Positions 37,097-46,048 of a stretch of 64,000 nt of DNA are shown in pieces (within the stretch, counting starts at the first letter, position 1; each line of letters starts with the position of its first letter). The notes below the pieces were generated by a model. That model worked only from the letters and a program-made list of their open reading frames with translations, was not told the DNA's origin and did not search any database. Both the position numbers and the translations under genes were made by a program. The DNA is taken from positions 1 to 64,000 of the forward strand of contig JADIMM010000079.1 of the NCBI GenBank assembly GCA_017694795.1, in the 5' to 3' direction. Origin of the DNA: Candidatus Gallitreponema excrementavium (GTDB lineage Bacteria > Spirochaetota > Spirochaetia > Treponematales > Treponemataceae).

Positions 37097-37723
37097 TTAC
37101 CTTTCCTTTTTAACCGCAGACTTAATAATCAGCGTACAATCTTTATTCCCGGGCACAGACCCACGAACCATCATAACCTTCATCTCAGGATCAACTTTTA
37201 CTATCTTGAGATTCTGAACGGTTACCCGCTCACGACCCATACGACCGGCCATTTTGACATTTTTAAATGTCTTGCCAGGATAAGTACACTGTCCTGTTCC
37301 ACCGGCTTCCCTGTGAAACTTTGAACCGTGGGACTTGCGTCCACCGCCGAACCCCCAGCGTTTCATAACACCCTGGGTACCTTTTCCTTTTGAAGTGGCA
37401 ACAACATCTACAAAGCGTGTTGATTCAAAAAGCTCTACACCGAGCTGATTTCCAACTGCCACTTCGTTGGTAAATCCACGGAATTCCTTTACGAATTTCT
37501 TAGGATTTACACCTTCGGGATACTGACCTGACACCGGTTTAGTAATTCTGCTTTTTTTAAGATCTTCAGCACCAAGAACCACAGCATCATAACCGTCTTT
37601 TTCTTTGTTTTTGATTGACAAAACCGTATTAGGACTTACCTGGATCACGGTTACCGGAGTTAAATTTCCGGCTTCATCAAAAACCTGGGTCATTCCAATT
37701 TTCTTTCCAATCAGACCTATCAT
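37097..37723 (-). CDS. rplC: 50S ribosomal protein L3
   Basis: This 208-aa protein reaches the peptidyl-transferase centre. It begins MIGLIGKKIGMTQVFDEAG and contains GKGTQGVMKRWGFGGGRKSHG and the GRMGRERVTVQNLKIV motif. Confidence 0.98.
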   Translation of the reverse strand: MIGLIGKKIGMTQVFDEAGNLTPVTVIQVSPNTVLSIKNKEKDGYDAVVLGAEDLKKSRITKPVSGQYPEGVNPKKFVKEFRGFTNEVAVGNQLGVELFESTRFVDVVATSKGKGTQGVMKRWGFGGGRKSHGSKFHREAGGTGQCTYPGKTFKNVKMAGRMGRERVTVQNLKIVKVDPEMKVMMVRGSVPGNKDCTLIIKSAVKKER

Positions 37724-37798
37724 TCTGATTACTCCTTAAATAGCACGTTATTTCCTGATCCTGGAAACCGTCTGCCAAAATACAAAAAAAAACAAAAA

Positions 37799-38107
37799 CT
37801 ATTGTTTAATTTCTACATCAACACCAGCGGGTAATTCCAACTTCATCAAGGAATCCATAACCTCGGAAGAAGGTTCAATGATATCTATCAACCGCTTGTG
37901 CGTCCGCATCTCAAACTGTTCCCTAGACTTTTTATTAACATGGGGAGAACGGAGAACCGTTATCTTGTTAATCCTCGTAGGAAGGGGGATAGGGCCTGAA
38001 ACCTTTGCACCTGCCTTCTGAACCGTCTGAACAATTGATTTTGCGCTCTGATCAATCAACTCAACATCAAAACCACGAAGCCTGACGCGAATTTTCTCGT
38101 TAGCCAT
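37799..38107 (-). CDS. rpsJ: 30S ribosomal protein S10
   Basis: This 102-aa protein also works as NusE in antitermination. It begins [20 protein letters not shown] and holds the [32 protein letters not shown] core. ATG 38107 follows GGAGG; the few upstream codons in frame are leader. Confidence 0.97.
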   Translation of the reverse strand: MANEKIRVRLRGFDVELIDQSAKSIVQTVQKAGAKVSGPIPLPTRINKITVLRSPHVNKKSREQFEMRTHKRLIDIIEPSSEVMDSLMKLELPAGVDVEIKQ

Positions 38108-38123
38108 TTTTCCTCCAGAAGAA

Positions 38124-38149
38124 AACATCGGTCAATACTGACCGATGTT
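38124..38149 (-). other. 11-bp perfect hairpin between tuf and rpsJ
   Basis: Arms 38124-38134 and 38139-38149 (AACATCGGTCA and its complement) enclose a 4-nt loop. On the transcribed minus strand it is followed by only a short T-rich run (TTTTCTTCT, partly in the stem), so it may be a partial terminator that lets tuf be made in excess over the ribosomal genes. It ends about 16 nt before the rpsJ start. Confidence 0.7.
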
Positions 38150-38161
38150 CAAACCTTCATC

Positions 38162-39349
38162 TTACTCAATAATTTCAGTTACCTGACCTGAAGCAACAGT
38201 ACGTCCACCTTCGCGGATAGCGAATTTAAGACCCTTGTCCATAGCTACAGGATGAATAAGCTCTCCGATAATCTTGGTATTGTCACCTGGTTTTACCATA
38301 TCAACACCGGCAGGAAGAGTAATTGTTCCTGTAATATCTGTAGTCCTGAAATAGAACTGAGGGCGGTATCCGGTAAAGAACGGACTGTGCCTTCCACCTT
38401 CTTCCTTTGAAAGAACATAAATCTGTCCTTCAAATTTGCTGTGGGGTTTAATTGAACCGGGTTTGGCGAGAACCTGTCCGCGTTCAACATCTTTCTTATC
38501 AACACCACGGAGAAGAATACCAACGTTATCTCCGGCCATACCCTGATCCAGTGTTTTCTGGAACATTTCAATACCGGTTACAACAGACTTGGCTGTAGGC
38601 CTGATACCAACGATTTCAACTTCGTCGTTAAGATTTACAACACCTGTCTCGATACGTCCTGTTACAACAGTACCACGTCCTGAAATTGTAAAAATATCTT
38701 CAATCGGCATCAGGAAGGGCTTTGCATCATCCCTTACAGGGTCATCAAAATATGTATCCATGGCATCCAAAAGCTCATCAATACATTTTGTATCCTCTTC
38801 ACTGGCTCCATCCTGAAGAGCTTTGAAAGCAGAACCTTTAATAATCGGAGTATCCCTTGAATAACCATATTCTTCGAGAACATCCCTGACTTCTTCCTCT
38901 ACCAATTCCAAAAGCTCAGGATCATCAACAAGGTCAACCTTGTTCAGGAAAACCAAAAGCTTAGGTACACCTACCTGACGGGCAAGAAGGATGTGCTCCC
39001 TTGTCTGAGGCATAACTGAATCAGGAGCAGAAACTACCAGGATAGCACCGTCCATCTGGGCAGCACCGGTAATCATGTTCTTGATGTAATCTGCATGTCC
39101 GGGACAGTCAATATGAGCATAGTGACGTTTCTGGGACTGATACTCAAGGTGACGTGTGTTAATTGTAATACCACGGGCTTTTTCTTCCGGAGCATTATCA
39201 ATTTCATCATACTTCAATGCCTTGTCGCCGAATTTCTTTGCACAATGCATTGTAATTGCCGCAGAAAGAGTTGTCTTTCCATGGTCAACGTGACCGATGG
39301 TTCCAACGTTCATGTGCGGTTTAGTTCTTTCAAACTTTTCCTTTGCCAT
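38162..39349 (-). CDS. tuf: Elongation factor Tu
   Basis: EF-Tu brings aminoacyl-tRNA to the ribosome with GTP. The 395-aa protein has the G1 motif GHVDHGKT, G3 DCPGHADY, G4 NKVD and the switch I region [13 protein letters not shown], then domains II and III. ATG 39349 follows AAGGAGG; the nine open codons upstream are leader. It is the first gene of the ribosomal supercluster. Confidence 0.99.
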   Translation of the reverse strand: MAKEKFERTKPHMNVGTIGHVDHGKTTLSAAITMHCAKKFGDKALKYDEIDNAPEEKARGITINTRHLEYQSQKRHYAHIDCPGHADYIKNMITGAAQMDGAILVVSAPDSVMPQTREHILLARQVGVPKLLVFLNKVDLVDDPELLELVEEEVRDVLEEYGYSRDTPIIKGSAFKALQDGASEEDTKCIDELLDAMDTYFDDPVRDDAKPFLMPIEDIFTISGRGTVVTGRIETGVVNLNDEVEIVGIRPTAKSVVTGIEMFQKTLDQGMAGDNVGILLRGVDKKDVERGQVLAKPGSIKPHSKFEGQIYVLSKEEGGRHSPFFTGYRPQFYFRTTDITGTITLPAGVDMVKPGDNTKIIGELIHPVAMDKGLKFAIREGGRTVASGQVTEIIE

Positions 39350-39468
39350 TTGATCCTCCTTAAAGATGTCAGGCAATTTGCAAAATAAAAGATAATGAAC
39401 ACTTTATTTGAAATACAGAACCCAAACAGAGTCGCCTGTATCCGTGCACCTATATAAAATAAAAACTG

Positions 39469-39564
39469 TTATGAAGATTGAATAAGGAGGGACTTTCTGC
39501 TAGTCATATACGGAAGAGGCATCATATCTGATTCGATACCCCATGGCCGATACCACCTGATCAT
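39469..39564 (-). CDS. Possible 31-aa leader peptide upstream of tuf
   Basis: An ATG at 39564 opens 31 codons ending TAA at 39469, inside the tuf leader. The peptide begins MIRWYRPWGIESD. It has only a weak GAAG upstream as a ribosome site, so it may be chance. If translated it could control the downstream leader structure. Confidence 0.25.
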   Translation of the reverse strand: MIRWYRPWGIESDMMPLPYMTSRKSLLIQSS

Positions 39565-39748
39565 TAAAAATCTTCAAAACTAATTCTTATGACTGGTTTG
39601 GCATCATTGAGCCTGATCCACCCTGGTTTACCCGATACTGAAACCAGGAATATAAAGCATCCTGAGTGCACCGCACCCTTTACGGTCTTTATAAAGTGGA
39701 TTCTCAAAGATCACCAGGTAAGGACAATTATCCCAAACCCATAGGGAA

Positions 39749-39777
39749 GTTATACATAAAATAAAAAAAAAGGTCAA
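39749..39777 (-). promoter_or_regulatory. Main promoter of the tuf-S10-spc-alpha supercluster
   Basis: The minus strand has TTGACC (39777-39772), a 17-nt T-rich spacer and TATAAC (39754-39749), close to sigma70 consensus. It is the only strong promoter seen upstream of the long ribosomal transcript. Confidence 0.75.
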
Positions 39778-39925
39778 GTAACAGAAAAACAAAAGACCCG
39801 ATAAAATGAATTCAAAATCAATTGCATTTTCATAATTTCTAAACCGGAGACAGACCGGAAATAAAAAAAGTGTTAAGAATTAAAAAGACATATTTTTTTA
39901 ACAAGCCCAGCCCACCTCTATCCGT

Positions 39926-39966
39926 AAAAAAACAGGGGGTAAAGCCATTTAATTTGCTTTACCCCC
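39926..39966 (-). terminator. Intrinsic terminator of the XRE regulator gene
   Basis: An 11-bp perfect stem GGGGGTAAAGC/GCTTTACCCCC (39935-39945, 39956-39966) with a 10-nt loop is followed on the minus strand by a run of seven T (39932-39926). Confidence 0.9.
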
Positions 39967-40004
39967 CGTCAACCGTAAAATAGATATAAACCTCATCCAG
40001 GATT

Positions 40005-40352
40005 CTAAGGTCTTACAACTTCTTTACTGTTCTGTTTTTGAATTGCATTAACGAGAGCCTCAACAACCAGCACATCCCTTTCGCTGAGATTAGCGAGATT
40101 GGATGATATTCTCTGGATTTTCTTGGACTGCCCGTCATTTTCCATTCTGGAGTCATGACCGGTCACAAGGTACTCAACAGAAACACCAAGAGCCTTTGCA
40201 ATTTTTACTGCAAATTCTGCACTCGGGATTGAGTTATGCCCGGTGAGATAGTTTCCCAGTGTGTTTTTGCTAATGCCAGTCATGGCTGCAAGCTCCTTAA
40301 GTTGAATATCCTGGTAATCCAACTCAGCTTTAAGGTTGTCTTTAAAACTCAT
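40005..40352 (-). CDS. XRE-family HTH transcriptional regulator
   Basis: This 115-aa protein has an HTH_3/XRE DNA-binding domain at residues 10-65 (LKELAAMTGISKNTLGNYLTG is the helix-turn-helix). The C-terminal 40-residue helical part may mediate dimerisation. The start ATG 40352 has no Shine-Dalgarno sequence, and a TATTAT box lies 6 nt upstream. A perfect 10+10 palindrome at 40391-40412, about 40 bp upstream, is a natural self-operator. A terminator follows the gene, so it is monocistronic. Target genes beyond itself are unknown. Confidence 0.87.
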   Translation of the reverse strand: MSFKDNLKAELDYQDIQLKELAAMTGISKNTLGNYLTGHNSIPSAEFAVKIAKALGVSVEYLVTGHDSRMENDGQSKKIQRISSNLANLSERDVLVVEALVNAIQKQNSKEVVRP

Positions 40353-40390
40353 AATTAGATAATACTTTAAATAGATAAAAAAGGGATTAA

Positions 40391-40412
40391 TAATAATTAA
40401 TTTTAATTATTA
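40391..40412. promoter_or_regulatory. Perfect 22-bp palindrome, candidate operator for the XRE regulator
   Basis: Arms TAATAATTAA and TTAATTATTA are perfect complements around a central TT. The centre lies about 49 nt upstream of the XRE start codon. AT-rich sequence makes palindromes cheaper, but 10 perfect pairs beside an HTH gene are notable. Confidence 0.5.
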
Positions 40413-40508
40413 CATATAAAAATTCAAACCATATTTAATTACACAAAGCAGTGCTCAGAGAAATAGGAGTCAATTTTTGAACACTGCACCCTCACAGAAC
40501 CCTGTTTT

Positions 40509-43500
40509 TTATTCTGCAGCAGCCAAAGGCTCCTCTCCCTCCAATGTCAATGCAATATCCCCGTAAATTCCAGGTTTATAGCCGGAATCCGGAAAATTCA
40601 TATATTTTAGGTTCATTTCTGCAAGATTACTTCCGGAAAGCCGGATCATTGTATCCGGGTTCCTGGTTAAAGCATCATAAGCCCGGAGGGACTCTGTAAG
40701 GGATGCTATTCCTCTTATATTCTTTTCGGAATCTCCACCTATTCCGGCAAGGTAATAAAGAGTAACACCCAGATTATTTGCCGTTTCCATGTACATCTTG
40801 ACAAATTCACTGTGATCAACCCTTACCTGCGGAATAACAATTCCGTATTGAACACGGAGGGTCTCCAGCTTTTCCATCAGCCTTGTATAATACCCCTGGG
40901 CAGCCCCATAATCCCCCCGCAGGAAAAAAGCATTCCCCATTGCATACATCAAATTCTTATCATCAGGATTTTCTCCATACGCCCTGGAAAAATTATTGAG
41001 AGCCTCTTCGTAATTTTCAAAGGAATAATTTATACATCCCATTTTATATCTTACACTATCCGTATCATTAAGATTTTCCACTGCGTTCGTGTAAGATTCC
41101 AAGGCCTGGTTATAGTTCCCTGAAAGGAAATAATCCATATCACCTATGTCTGCATACAAAAGCCCGCCGGTAATATCAGGATTTATGGTTCTGCTTTCCA
41201 AGGAATCCTGATACATTGTTATACCCTTTGCATAGATTTCTCCGGCTGGAATATACTCGGCTCCGGCCGCATAAGACTCACCCAAAAGCCTGCAGGCATC
41301 AATATTCCTGATGATTCGCCCCGGATTCATCTTTTGAGCTTCGTCAAAAAGCCTGACCGCTTCTTTCAGGGAGGGTATCGCACTTGAATAATTGCCGTTA
41401 TAGATAAAATATTTACCGTAATTGTAATGGGATTCAGGTACATCCCCTGCCTGGGCAACTGATTTTTCAAGAAGACTCCGGACATCGGTTATCATCGGCC
41501 TCAGGTAATCATCATCACCCCCTGGAGGTGCATAGCGCTTTTCCAACATATAGCCGCTTAATTCCACAAGGGTATCAGAATCAAGGACAGCCTTTTTCTG
41601 CATAAAATAATCTTTCAACGGTAGGACTTCCGCCAGCTGGTCAGTACGGATGTTATAACGTAAAAGACGGCCAAGGTACAAATCCTTCCGGCCTTCTGTA
41701 TCAATAAGCTCCTGGTAAACACTTCCTGCCAAATCATACTTTGAAGGATCAAGCCCCCCCCACTCCATGTAAATATCGCCTAAAAGCAGTTTTCCGTCTT
41801 TATCATTTACAAAAACATCCAGAACCTTTCTTTTTACAATTTCTTCAGCCTTCTCATAATTCAGAAGCTCGTAACACTCCATAAAAGCATATTCCAAGGG
41901 CGGGTTTTTATCCTTTGGATAGCGGTAAATCATTCTTTCGTACATAGAGGACGCCAACTGGTACTGTTTTTTCTCCCTATACCCGCGGGCGTACTTATAA
42001 TACCAATTTTTACTTTCCCTGTATCTTGCACCCTCGTTAAAGTAATTCTGTGACAAAGTAAAACGGTTATCCTCAAGACATTCATACCCCTTGGTATAAA
42101 GGCTTCTGGCTTTTAACGGGTTGTACAAGAATTCCCTGCCGAGGAAAAATACACAGCCCAAAAGTATAATACCGATTAAGGACAGGCAGGCAACAGGAAG
42201 AATCTTGTAACGGAAAACATAACCCAAAGACGATTTTTCATCCTCTCGGTCAAAGCCGCTTCTTTTTTCAAAAAATTTGGGAACATCAATACTGCGGTCA
42301 AGGATTTTTCCTGTAGTATTGGCAACCTGTTTCGCAGGAGCATGGTTTACCACCAGATTCACAACTTCCTGAATCTGGGCTTCGGGAACAACGGCATTGA
42401 GAATCAAATCCTCTATGGCAACCCTTAAATTCAGGGGGTATAAATTCAAATTATTAATAAATTTTTCAAAATCTTTTTCAGAAATGCTGAATTTTACAGA
42501 ATTTTTAGACCCATAAACCAGATTCTGTGCCGGATGTCCCGGTATGTCAGAAAGCCCCGGAATACCGCCGAAAGAAAAATCTTCGCCGAATGACTCTTGT
42601 CCGTCAGAAAATCCTTGGAGATTAAAATTATCCTGAATTCCGTCATTCTCCAAAGAAAAAGAATCCGGACTGTCTATGGAAAAGGATGTATCCCCGGGAG
42701 AGTCACCCTCCGGAGGGTTAAAATCTTTAAAATCATCCAGAGGTTCCTCCGGAACAGAAAGATTCACTTCCTCAGACGGTGCAGGGCCGGCTCCGGATGT
42801 GCCACCGGAAAAATTCCCGGCATTTGAATTCTCATCCCCTGCCGGGAAATCCGGAATTTCAAAATCATCCGCTGAAAAATCCGAACCTAAATCCATTGAA
42901 TCCAGATCAGGAAGGGAAGCTGAAGAAGATATATCTCCAGGACTTTCCGCAGGTTCCTGCAAGGAACCGGTATCCATAATATCGTCAAAATCCAGGGATT
43001 CAAAACCGGAACCGTCATCTCCGGCACCGGCATCCTGAGATCCGGAACCAGGGGAGGAAGCATCCTCTTCCGAAGCAAAAACGGTAGGGGAATCCAAATC
43101 TTCGTTTACTGCCCCAAGGCTACCGCCGGTCTCATCTTTCATATCGTTAACTGTATCCGACAAAACTTGTCCGGCATCAGGATTTTCACCTGTACCTGAA
43201 TTGTCTGGAATACCATCTTCAGTCTTTAAAACAGAGGATTCCGTACTTCCGGAAACATCCGGAGAAGATGCCCTCCCTTCTGTTTTCCCGGAATCCTCAT
43301 TGGAAGAAAAAGCATTAAAGGAATCGTCAAAATCCGGAATATCAAAAGATTCAAAGTCTGAATTTTCCCCCGGGGAAACTTCAGAAACATCTTCTGCATC
43401 AGACCCCCCGGACATTAAATCATCATCCCCAAATTCAGGAACTGAAAAATCCGGTTCTTCTTCGATTACATGTCCCTGTCCGTCCTCTACGATATCCCCG

Positions 43501-44267
43501 GGTGCCACTTCTTCGGGAGAAACTTGGGAAGCAGTCCTTTCCATCTCATCTCCGAATCCGGAAAGCAGGTCTTCCGGTATACCAAAGTCATCAGAATCAT
43601 CATTAGCCCCGGAAACCGGATCCGAAGAATTTTCAATCCCGGATGCTAAATCCCCCCCGGACTGAAGGGAGTCAGAGGAACCAGGGTTTTCAATGGAAGA
43701 GCCTTCGTCCGTACCGCTAAAGTCATCTGCATTTACACCGGAAAAACCGTCATCCACACCGGTGTCATTCCCTGCCACAGGAGAGTCCTCCTGTTCAGCC
43801 GGAATGGGACCCTCAACATTTTCAGAAGGGGAGTCACCGGAAACAGAGGCGGGACCGGCATCTGCCGTATCAGGCTCAAGTGGAAGGTTATCCAACAATT
43901 TGGCAAAATTATCCAGGTCAAAATCCGAAGAATCATCCGATGAAACCTGGTCCTCCTGTTGACTCATGGAGGAAACATCGTCCAAACCTCCAAGGCCCGA
44001 AAAATCCTGAAGTTCGTCATCTGCGTTGTTTATATCAGCATTTACTTCTGCGGTTTTCCCTGTATCAGGCTGGACGGAGCCGGAATCATCTTTAAGCCCC
44101 AAAAGGGAAGCTATATCTTCGGGAACTCCCCTGGAATCCCGGGCTTCCTGGTCTTCGGGGAGGGGAATATCTTCAAAAGGCTCATTCTTCTCAGCCCGGA
44201 TATTTTTTTCATCGGCTAAACTGCGTAACTCATCTCTGAACAATTCTAAATCATTTTTTGAAGGCAT
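40509..44267 (-). CDS. Large acidic single-pass membrane protein with TPR repeats, 1252 aa
   Basis: Residues about 45-600 are extremely Asp/Glu/Ser/Gly-rich and low-complexity, presumably disordered and cytoplasmic. A conserved-looking globular part follows (about 610-680, with KFINNLNLYPLNLRVAIEDLILN). A hydrophobic helix lies at about 685-712 (ACLSLIGIILLGCVFFLG), and the rest is an array of tetratricopeptide repeats that should face the periplasm. The ATG at 44267 follows GGGAAG; the 35 open codons before it are cysteine- and arginine-rich and unlikely to be translated. The layout resembles spirochaete flagellar-collar proteins such as Borrelia FlcB (one membrane helix plus TPRs). That is a guess from layout only. 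Confidence 0.85.
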   Translation of the reverse strand: MPSKNDLELFRDELRSLADEKNIRAEKNEPFEDIPLPEDQEARDSRGVPEDIASLLGLKDDSGSVQPDTGKTAEVNADINNADDELQDFSGLGGLDDVSSMSQQEDQVSSDDSSDFDLDNFAKLLDNLPLEPDTADAGPASVSGDSPSENVEGPIPAEQEDSPVAGNDTGVDDGFSGVNADDFSGTDEGSSIENPGSSDSLQSGGDLASGIENSSDPVSGANDDSDDFGIPEDLLSGFGDEMERTASQVSPEEVAPGDIVEDGQGHVIEEEPDFSVPEFGDDDLMSGGSDAEDVSEVSPGENSDFESFDIPDFDDSFNAFSSNEDSGKTEGRASSPDVSGSTESSVLKTEDGIPDNSGTGENPDAGQVLSDTVNDMKDETGGSLGAVNEDLDSPTVFASEEDASSPGSGSQDAGAGDDGSGFESLDFDDIMDTGSLQEPAESPGDISSSASLPDLDSMDLGSDFSADDFEIPDFPAGDENSNAGNFSGGTSGAGPAPSEEVNLSVPEEPLDDFKDFNPPEGDSPGDTSFSIDSPDSFSLENDGIQDNFNLQGFSDGQESFGEDFSFGGIPGLSDIPGHPAQNLVYGSKNSVKFSISEKDFEKFINNLNLYPLNLRVAIEDLILNAVVPEAQIQEVVNLVVNHAPAKQVANTTGKILDRSIDVPKFFEKRSGFDREDEKSSLGYVFRYKILPVACLSLIGIILLGCVFFLGREFLYNPLKARSLYTKGYECLEDNRFTLSQNYFNEGARYRESKNWYYKYARGYREKKQYQLASSMYERMIYRYPKDKNPPLEYAFMECYELLNYEKAEEIVKRKVLDVFVNDKDGKLLLGDIYMEWGGLDPSKYDLAGSVYQELIDTEGRKDLYLGRLLRYNIRTDQLAEVLPLKDYFMQKKAVLDSDTLVELSGYMLEKRYAPPGGDDDYLRPMITDVRSLLEKSVAQAGDVPESHYNYGKYFIYNGNYSSAIPSLKEAVRLFDEAQKMNPGRIIRNIDACRLLGESYAAGAEYIPAGEIYAKGITMYQDSLESRTINPDITGGLLYADIGDMDYFLSGNYNQALESYTNAVENLNDTDSVRYKMGCINYSFENYEEALNNFSRAYGENPDDKNLMYAMGNAFFLRGDYGAAQGYYTRLMEKLETLRVQYGIVIPQVRVDHSEFVKMYMETANNLGVTLYYLAGIGGDSEKNIRGIASLTESLRAYDALTRNPDTMIRLSGSNLAEMNLKYMNFPDSGYKPGIYGDIALTLEGEEPLAAAE

Positions 44268-44538
44268 TGTTTTCTTCCCGGGGATTTTTATATCTGCTCT
44301 ACAGCATCCGGCAACATGACAATTTTTTCTTTGCCGGGACAACCGTTTCATAAACCGACGGCCTATATACAAAATCGGATAAATAAAAACCTACTTTAAT
44401 AGTAACATACTAAAAAGTTTTGGAATACCTGTTTTTTTGTTTTTATGCCCCGGATTACCACTAATATTCCAGGGGAAAACTTTCATAACAAGGATATAAA
44501 GATTTTAAAAACTGATACCGATAAGAAAGGGAGTGTCT

Positions 44539-45294
44539 ATGAAATACTTTAGATTTATATTTTTTCCCGTACTTGTATTCCTGTTTGCAGGCAATGTATA
44601 CGGGGTTACGGCCACAGACCAAAGCGGTCACAGTGAGTATCTCTCGGCAAAAATTATTGAACAGCTTTCCAATGTGTCCGTACCTTTTGTAAAAGACGGC
44701 AGGATGGTATTTACGGCTGAAGGAAAATACCGCTATGCAGGCATTGCATTTTCCCACGAAGGATACAGGAAAATCCATACTTTTGAGAGAATAATTCATA
44801 AAGACCAGAACGGGAATGTTATAGTTGACAAGAACGGCAGGGAAGAAAATTTCCTGTTCTTTGTTACCCAGGTTCCGGAAAACACAAACTCTGTAGAATA
44901 CAGGCTGGTTATTGACGGACTCTGGACTACAGACCCAATGAATCCCGAAAGCACAACAGACATGGAAACAGGACTAAAGGTTTCCACACTAAAGGTTCCC
45001 TATATTGATTCCAGGGAAAAGGTTGGAACCGAAAACAACCGGGTAAATTTCGTTTATCAGGGGGAAGAAGGCAGAAGCATAAGCCTGAGCGGAACATTCA
45101 ATAACTGGGATCCGTTTATGTACACATTAAAGGAAACAAGACCAGGGTTCTATGAATTCTCGCTCCCCTTACCCCCCGGTACCTATTACTATACTTACAT
45201 GGACGGCGGGATACGGTTGGAGGACAAAACAAACCCGGATAAAGTGTACACAAAAGACGGAAGAATAGCCTCCGTTATCGTAGTGCAGAACTGA
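44539..45294 (+). CDS. Exported protein with C-terminal glycogen-binding (CBM48/E-set) domain
   Basis: This 251-aa protein has a signal peptide (residues 1-22, hydrophobic FIFFPVLVFLFAG). The C-terminal domain (about 165-250) matches the AMPK/CBM48 Ig-like fold, with ISLSGTFNNWDPF and PPGTYYYTYMDGG. The N-terminal domain has a similar sandwich look (YRYAGIAFSHEGYRKIHTFER). No catalytic domain is attached, so it may bind a polysaccharide or act structurally in the periplasm. The ATG at 44539 lies behind AAAGGGAG; a GTG two codons earlier overlaps that site. Confidence 0.82.
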   Translation: MKYFRFIFFPVLVFLFAGNVYGVTATDQSGHSEYLSAKIIEQLSNVSVPFVKDGRMVFTAEGKYRYAGIAFSHEGYRKIHTFERIIHKDQNGNVIVDKNGREENFLFFVTQVPENTNSVEYRLVIDGLWTTDPMNPESTTDMETGLKVSTLKVPYIDSREKVGTENNRVNFVYQGEEGRSISLSGTFNNWDPFMYTLKETRPGFYEFSLPLPPGTYYYTYMDGGIRLEDKTNPDKVYTKDGRIASVIVVQN

Positions 45295-45307
45295 TTTTTT
45301 ATATAAT

Positions 45308-45838
45308 TTACTCCCCAGTAGGCTTTTCGTTTTTTTCGGTATCCAGGTATGTTATATTCCAGGAATTAAGGGCTTCGATATAATCGCCGACGGCCGAGGG
45401 ATTAGTTACAAAAACAGATTTACGGCTCCCGTCGTTAAGGAAAAAAGTCAAGGTCCCCACTCCATCCGAAGAGAACTCGTAAATCCGGTTCTTTTCAATC
45501 ATAATGCCTTCAATTATTATTCCGTTGTCATAAATCCCGCAGCTTTTCAGATAAATAAAGCTCTTAAAGGAAAAGATTGAAACAAATACTCCGAACAGCC
45601 CGAAAAAACCACTAAAAAAGAGGTTTCCGGCAGCCCAGAATGTTCTTGCACACAGAAACAAAGCTAAAATCCATGCCAATAAAAAGAGTTTCTTTGAAGA
45701 ACAATTACAAATTATATTTATGTTTCCCAATACAGAAATAGTCTTCCGGCTTTTAAAAAAAACATACAGACATCCGGCAACAGCTGCAATGGTACAGCAA
45801 AGCCCCAGCAATATGTTATAATCAATCTCCTTAAACAT
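45308..45838 (-). CDS. Membrane protein with PH-like C-terminal domain, unknown function
   Basis: This 176-aa protein has hydrophobic helices at about 8-26, 48-66 and 70-92, then a soluble C-terminal part with beta-strand alternation (YDNGIIIEGIMIEKNRIYEF and SDGVGTLTFFLNDGSRKSVFV). This resembles the bacterial PH-like/DUF5673 layout. ATG 45838 follows GGAGGG; the 14 codons before it are not needed. No partner genes are suggested by context. Confidence 0.65.
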   Translation of the reverse strand: MFKEIDYNILLGLCCTIAAVAGCLYVFFKSRKTISVLGNINIICNCSSKKLFLLAWILALFLCARTFWAAGNLFFSGFFGLFGVFVSIFSFKSFIYLKSCGIYDNGIIIEGIMIEKNRIYEFSSDGVGTLTFFLNDGSRKSVFVTNPSAVGDYIEALNSWNITYLDTEKNEKPTGE

Positions 45839-46048
45839 TATCCCTCCAAAAACAGCCTCCCCCGGTACAAGAGGAGACAAACCAAGTGCAAAAACCTGCC
45901 GGCTGAACCAGTGTTGTCCACCGTACCTTACAAGCTTTAAACAGAATTAACCATGAATTCTGTTAACAACATTAGCTGTTCAACCTCTTTTCAAACTATC
46001 ACAAAACTGTTATCATTTCCACATAAATTTTCACAGAGAGGAATAATA

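Larger units (their letters stand above)
39350..40004 (-). other. Long tuf leader and intergenic region
   Basis: No large gene lies in these 655 bp. From right to left they contain the XRE-gene terminator (39926-39966), a strong minus-strand promoter (39749-39777) and then a leader of about 395 nt before tuf. The leader has a hairpin with 8-bp arms CCTGGTTT/AAACCAGG (39622-39629, 39641-39648) and a 31-codon open frame (39564-39469). I looked for tRNA, 4.5S RNA and tmRNA signatures and found none. Confidence 0.6.

Noticed and set aside
39350-40004. tRNA, 4.5S RNA or tmRNA gene in the tuf leader region
   Set aside because: A GGTATCGAATC string looked like a T-loop, but no acceptor or anticodon stems could be built, and the 4.5S RNA signature is absent.
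43201-43665. Plus-strand Ser/Pro-rich open frame of 154 codons
   Set aside because: It is antisense to the acidic low-complexity part of the TPR protein; such repeats give long open shadows.
45940-45964. 9-bp inverted repeat AACAGAATT/AATTCTGTT before efp, similar to the inner stem at 27079-27100
   Set aside because: Two copies of a short AT-rich repeat in different contexts are within chance; there is no regulator to link them.
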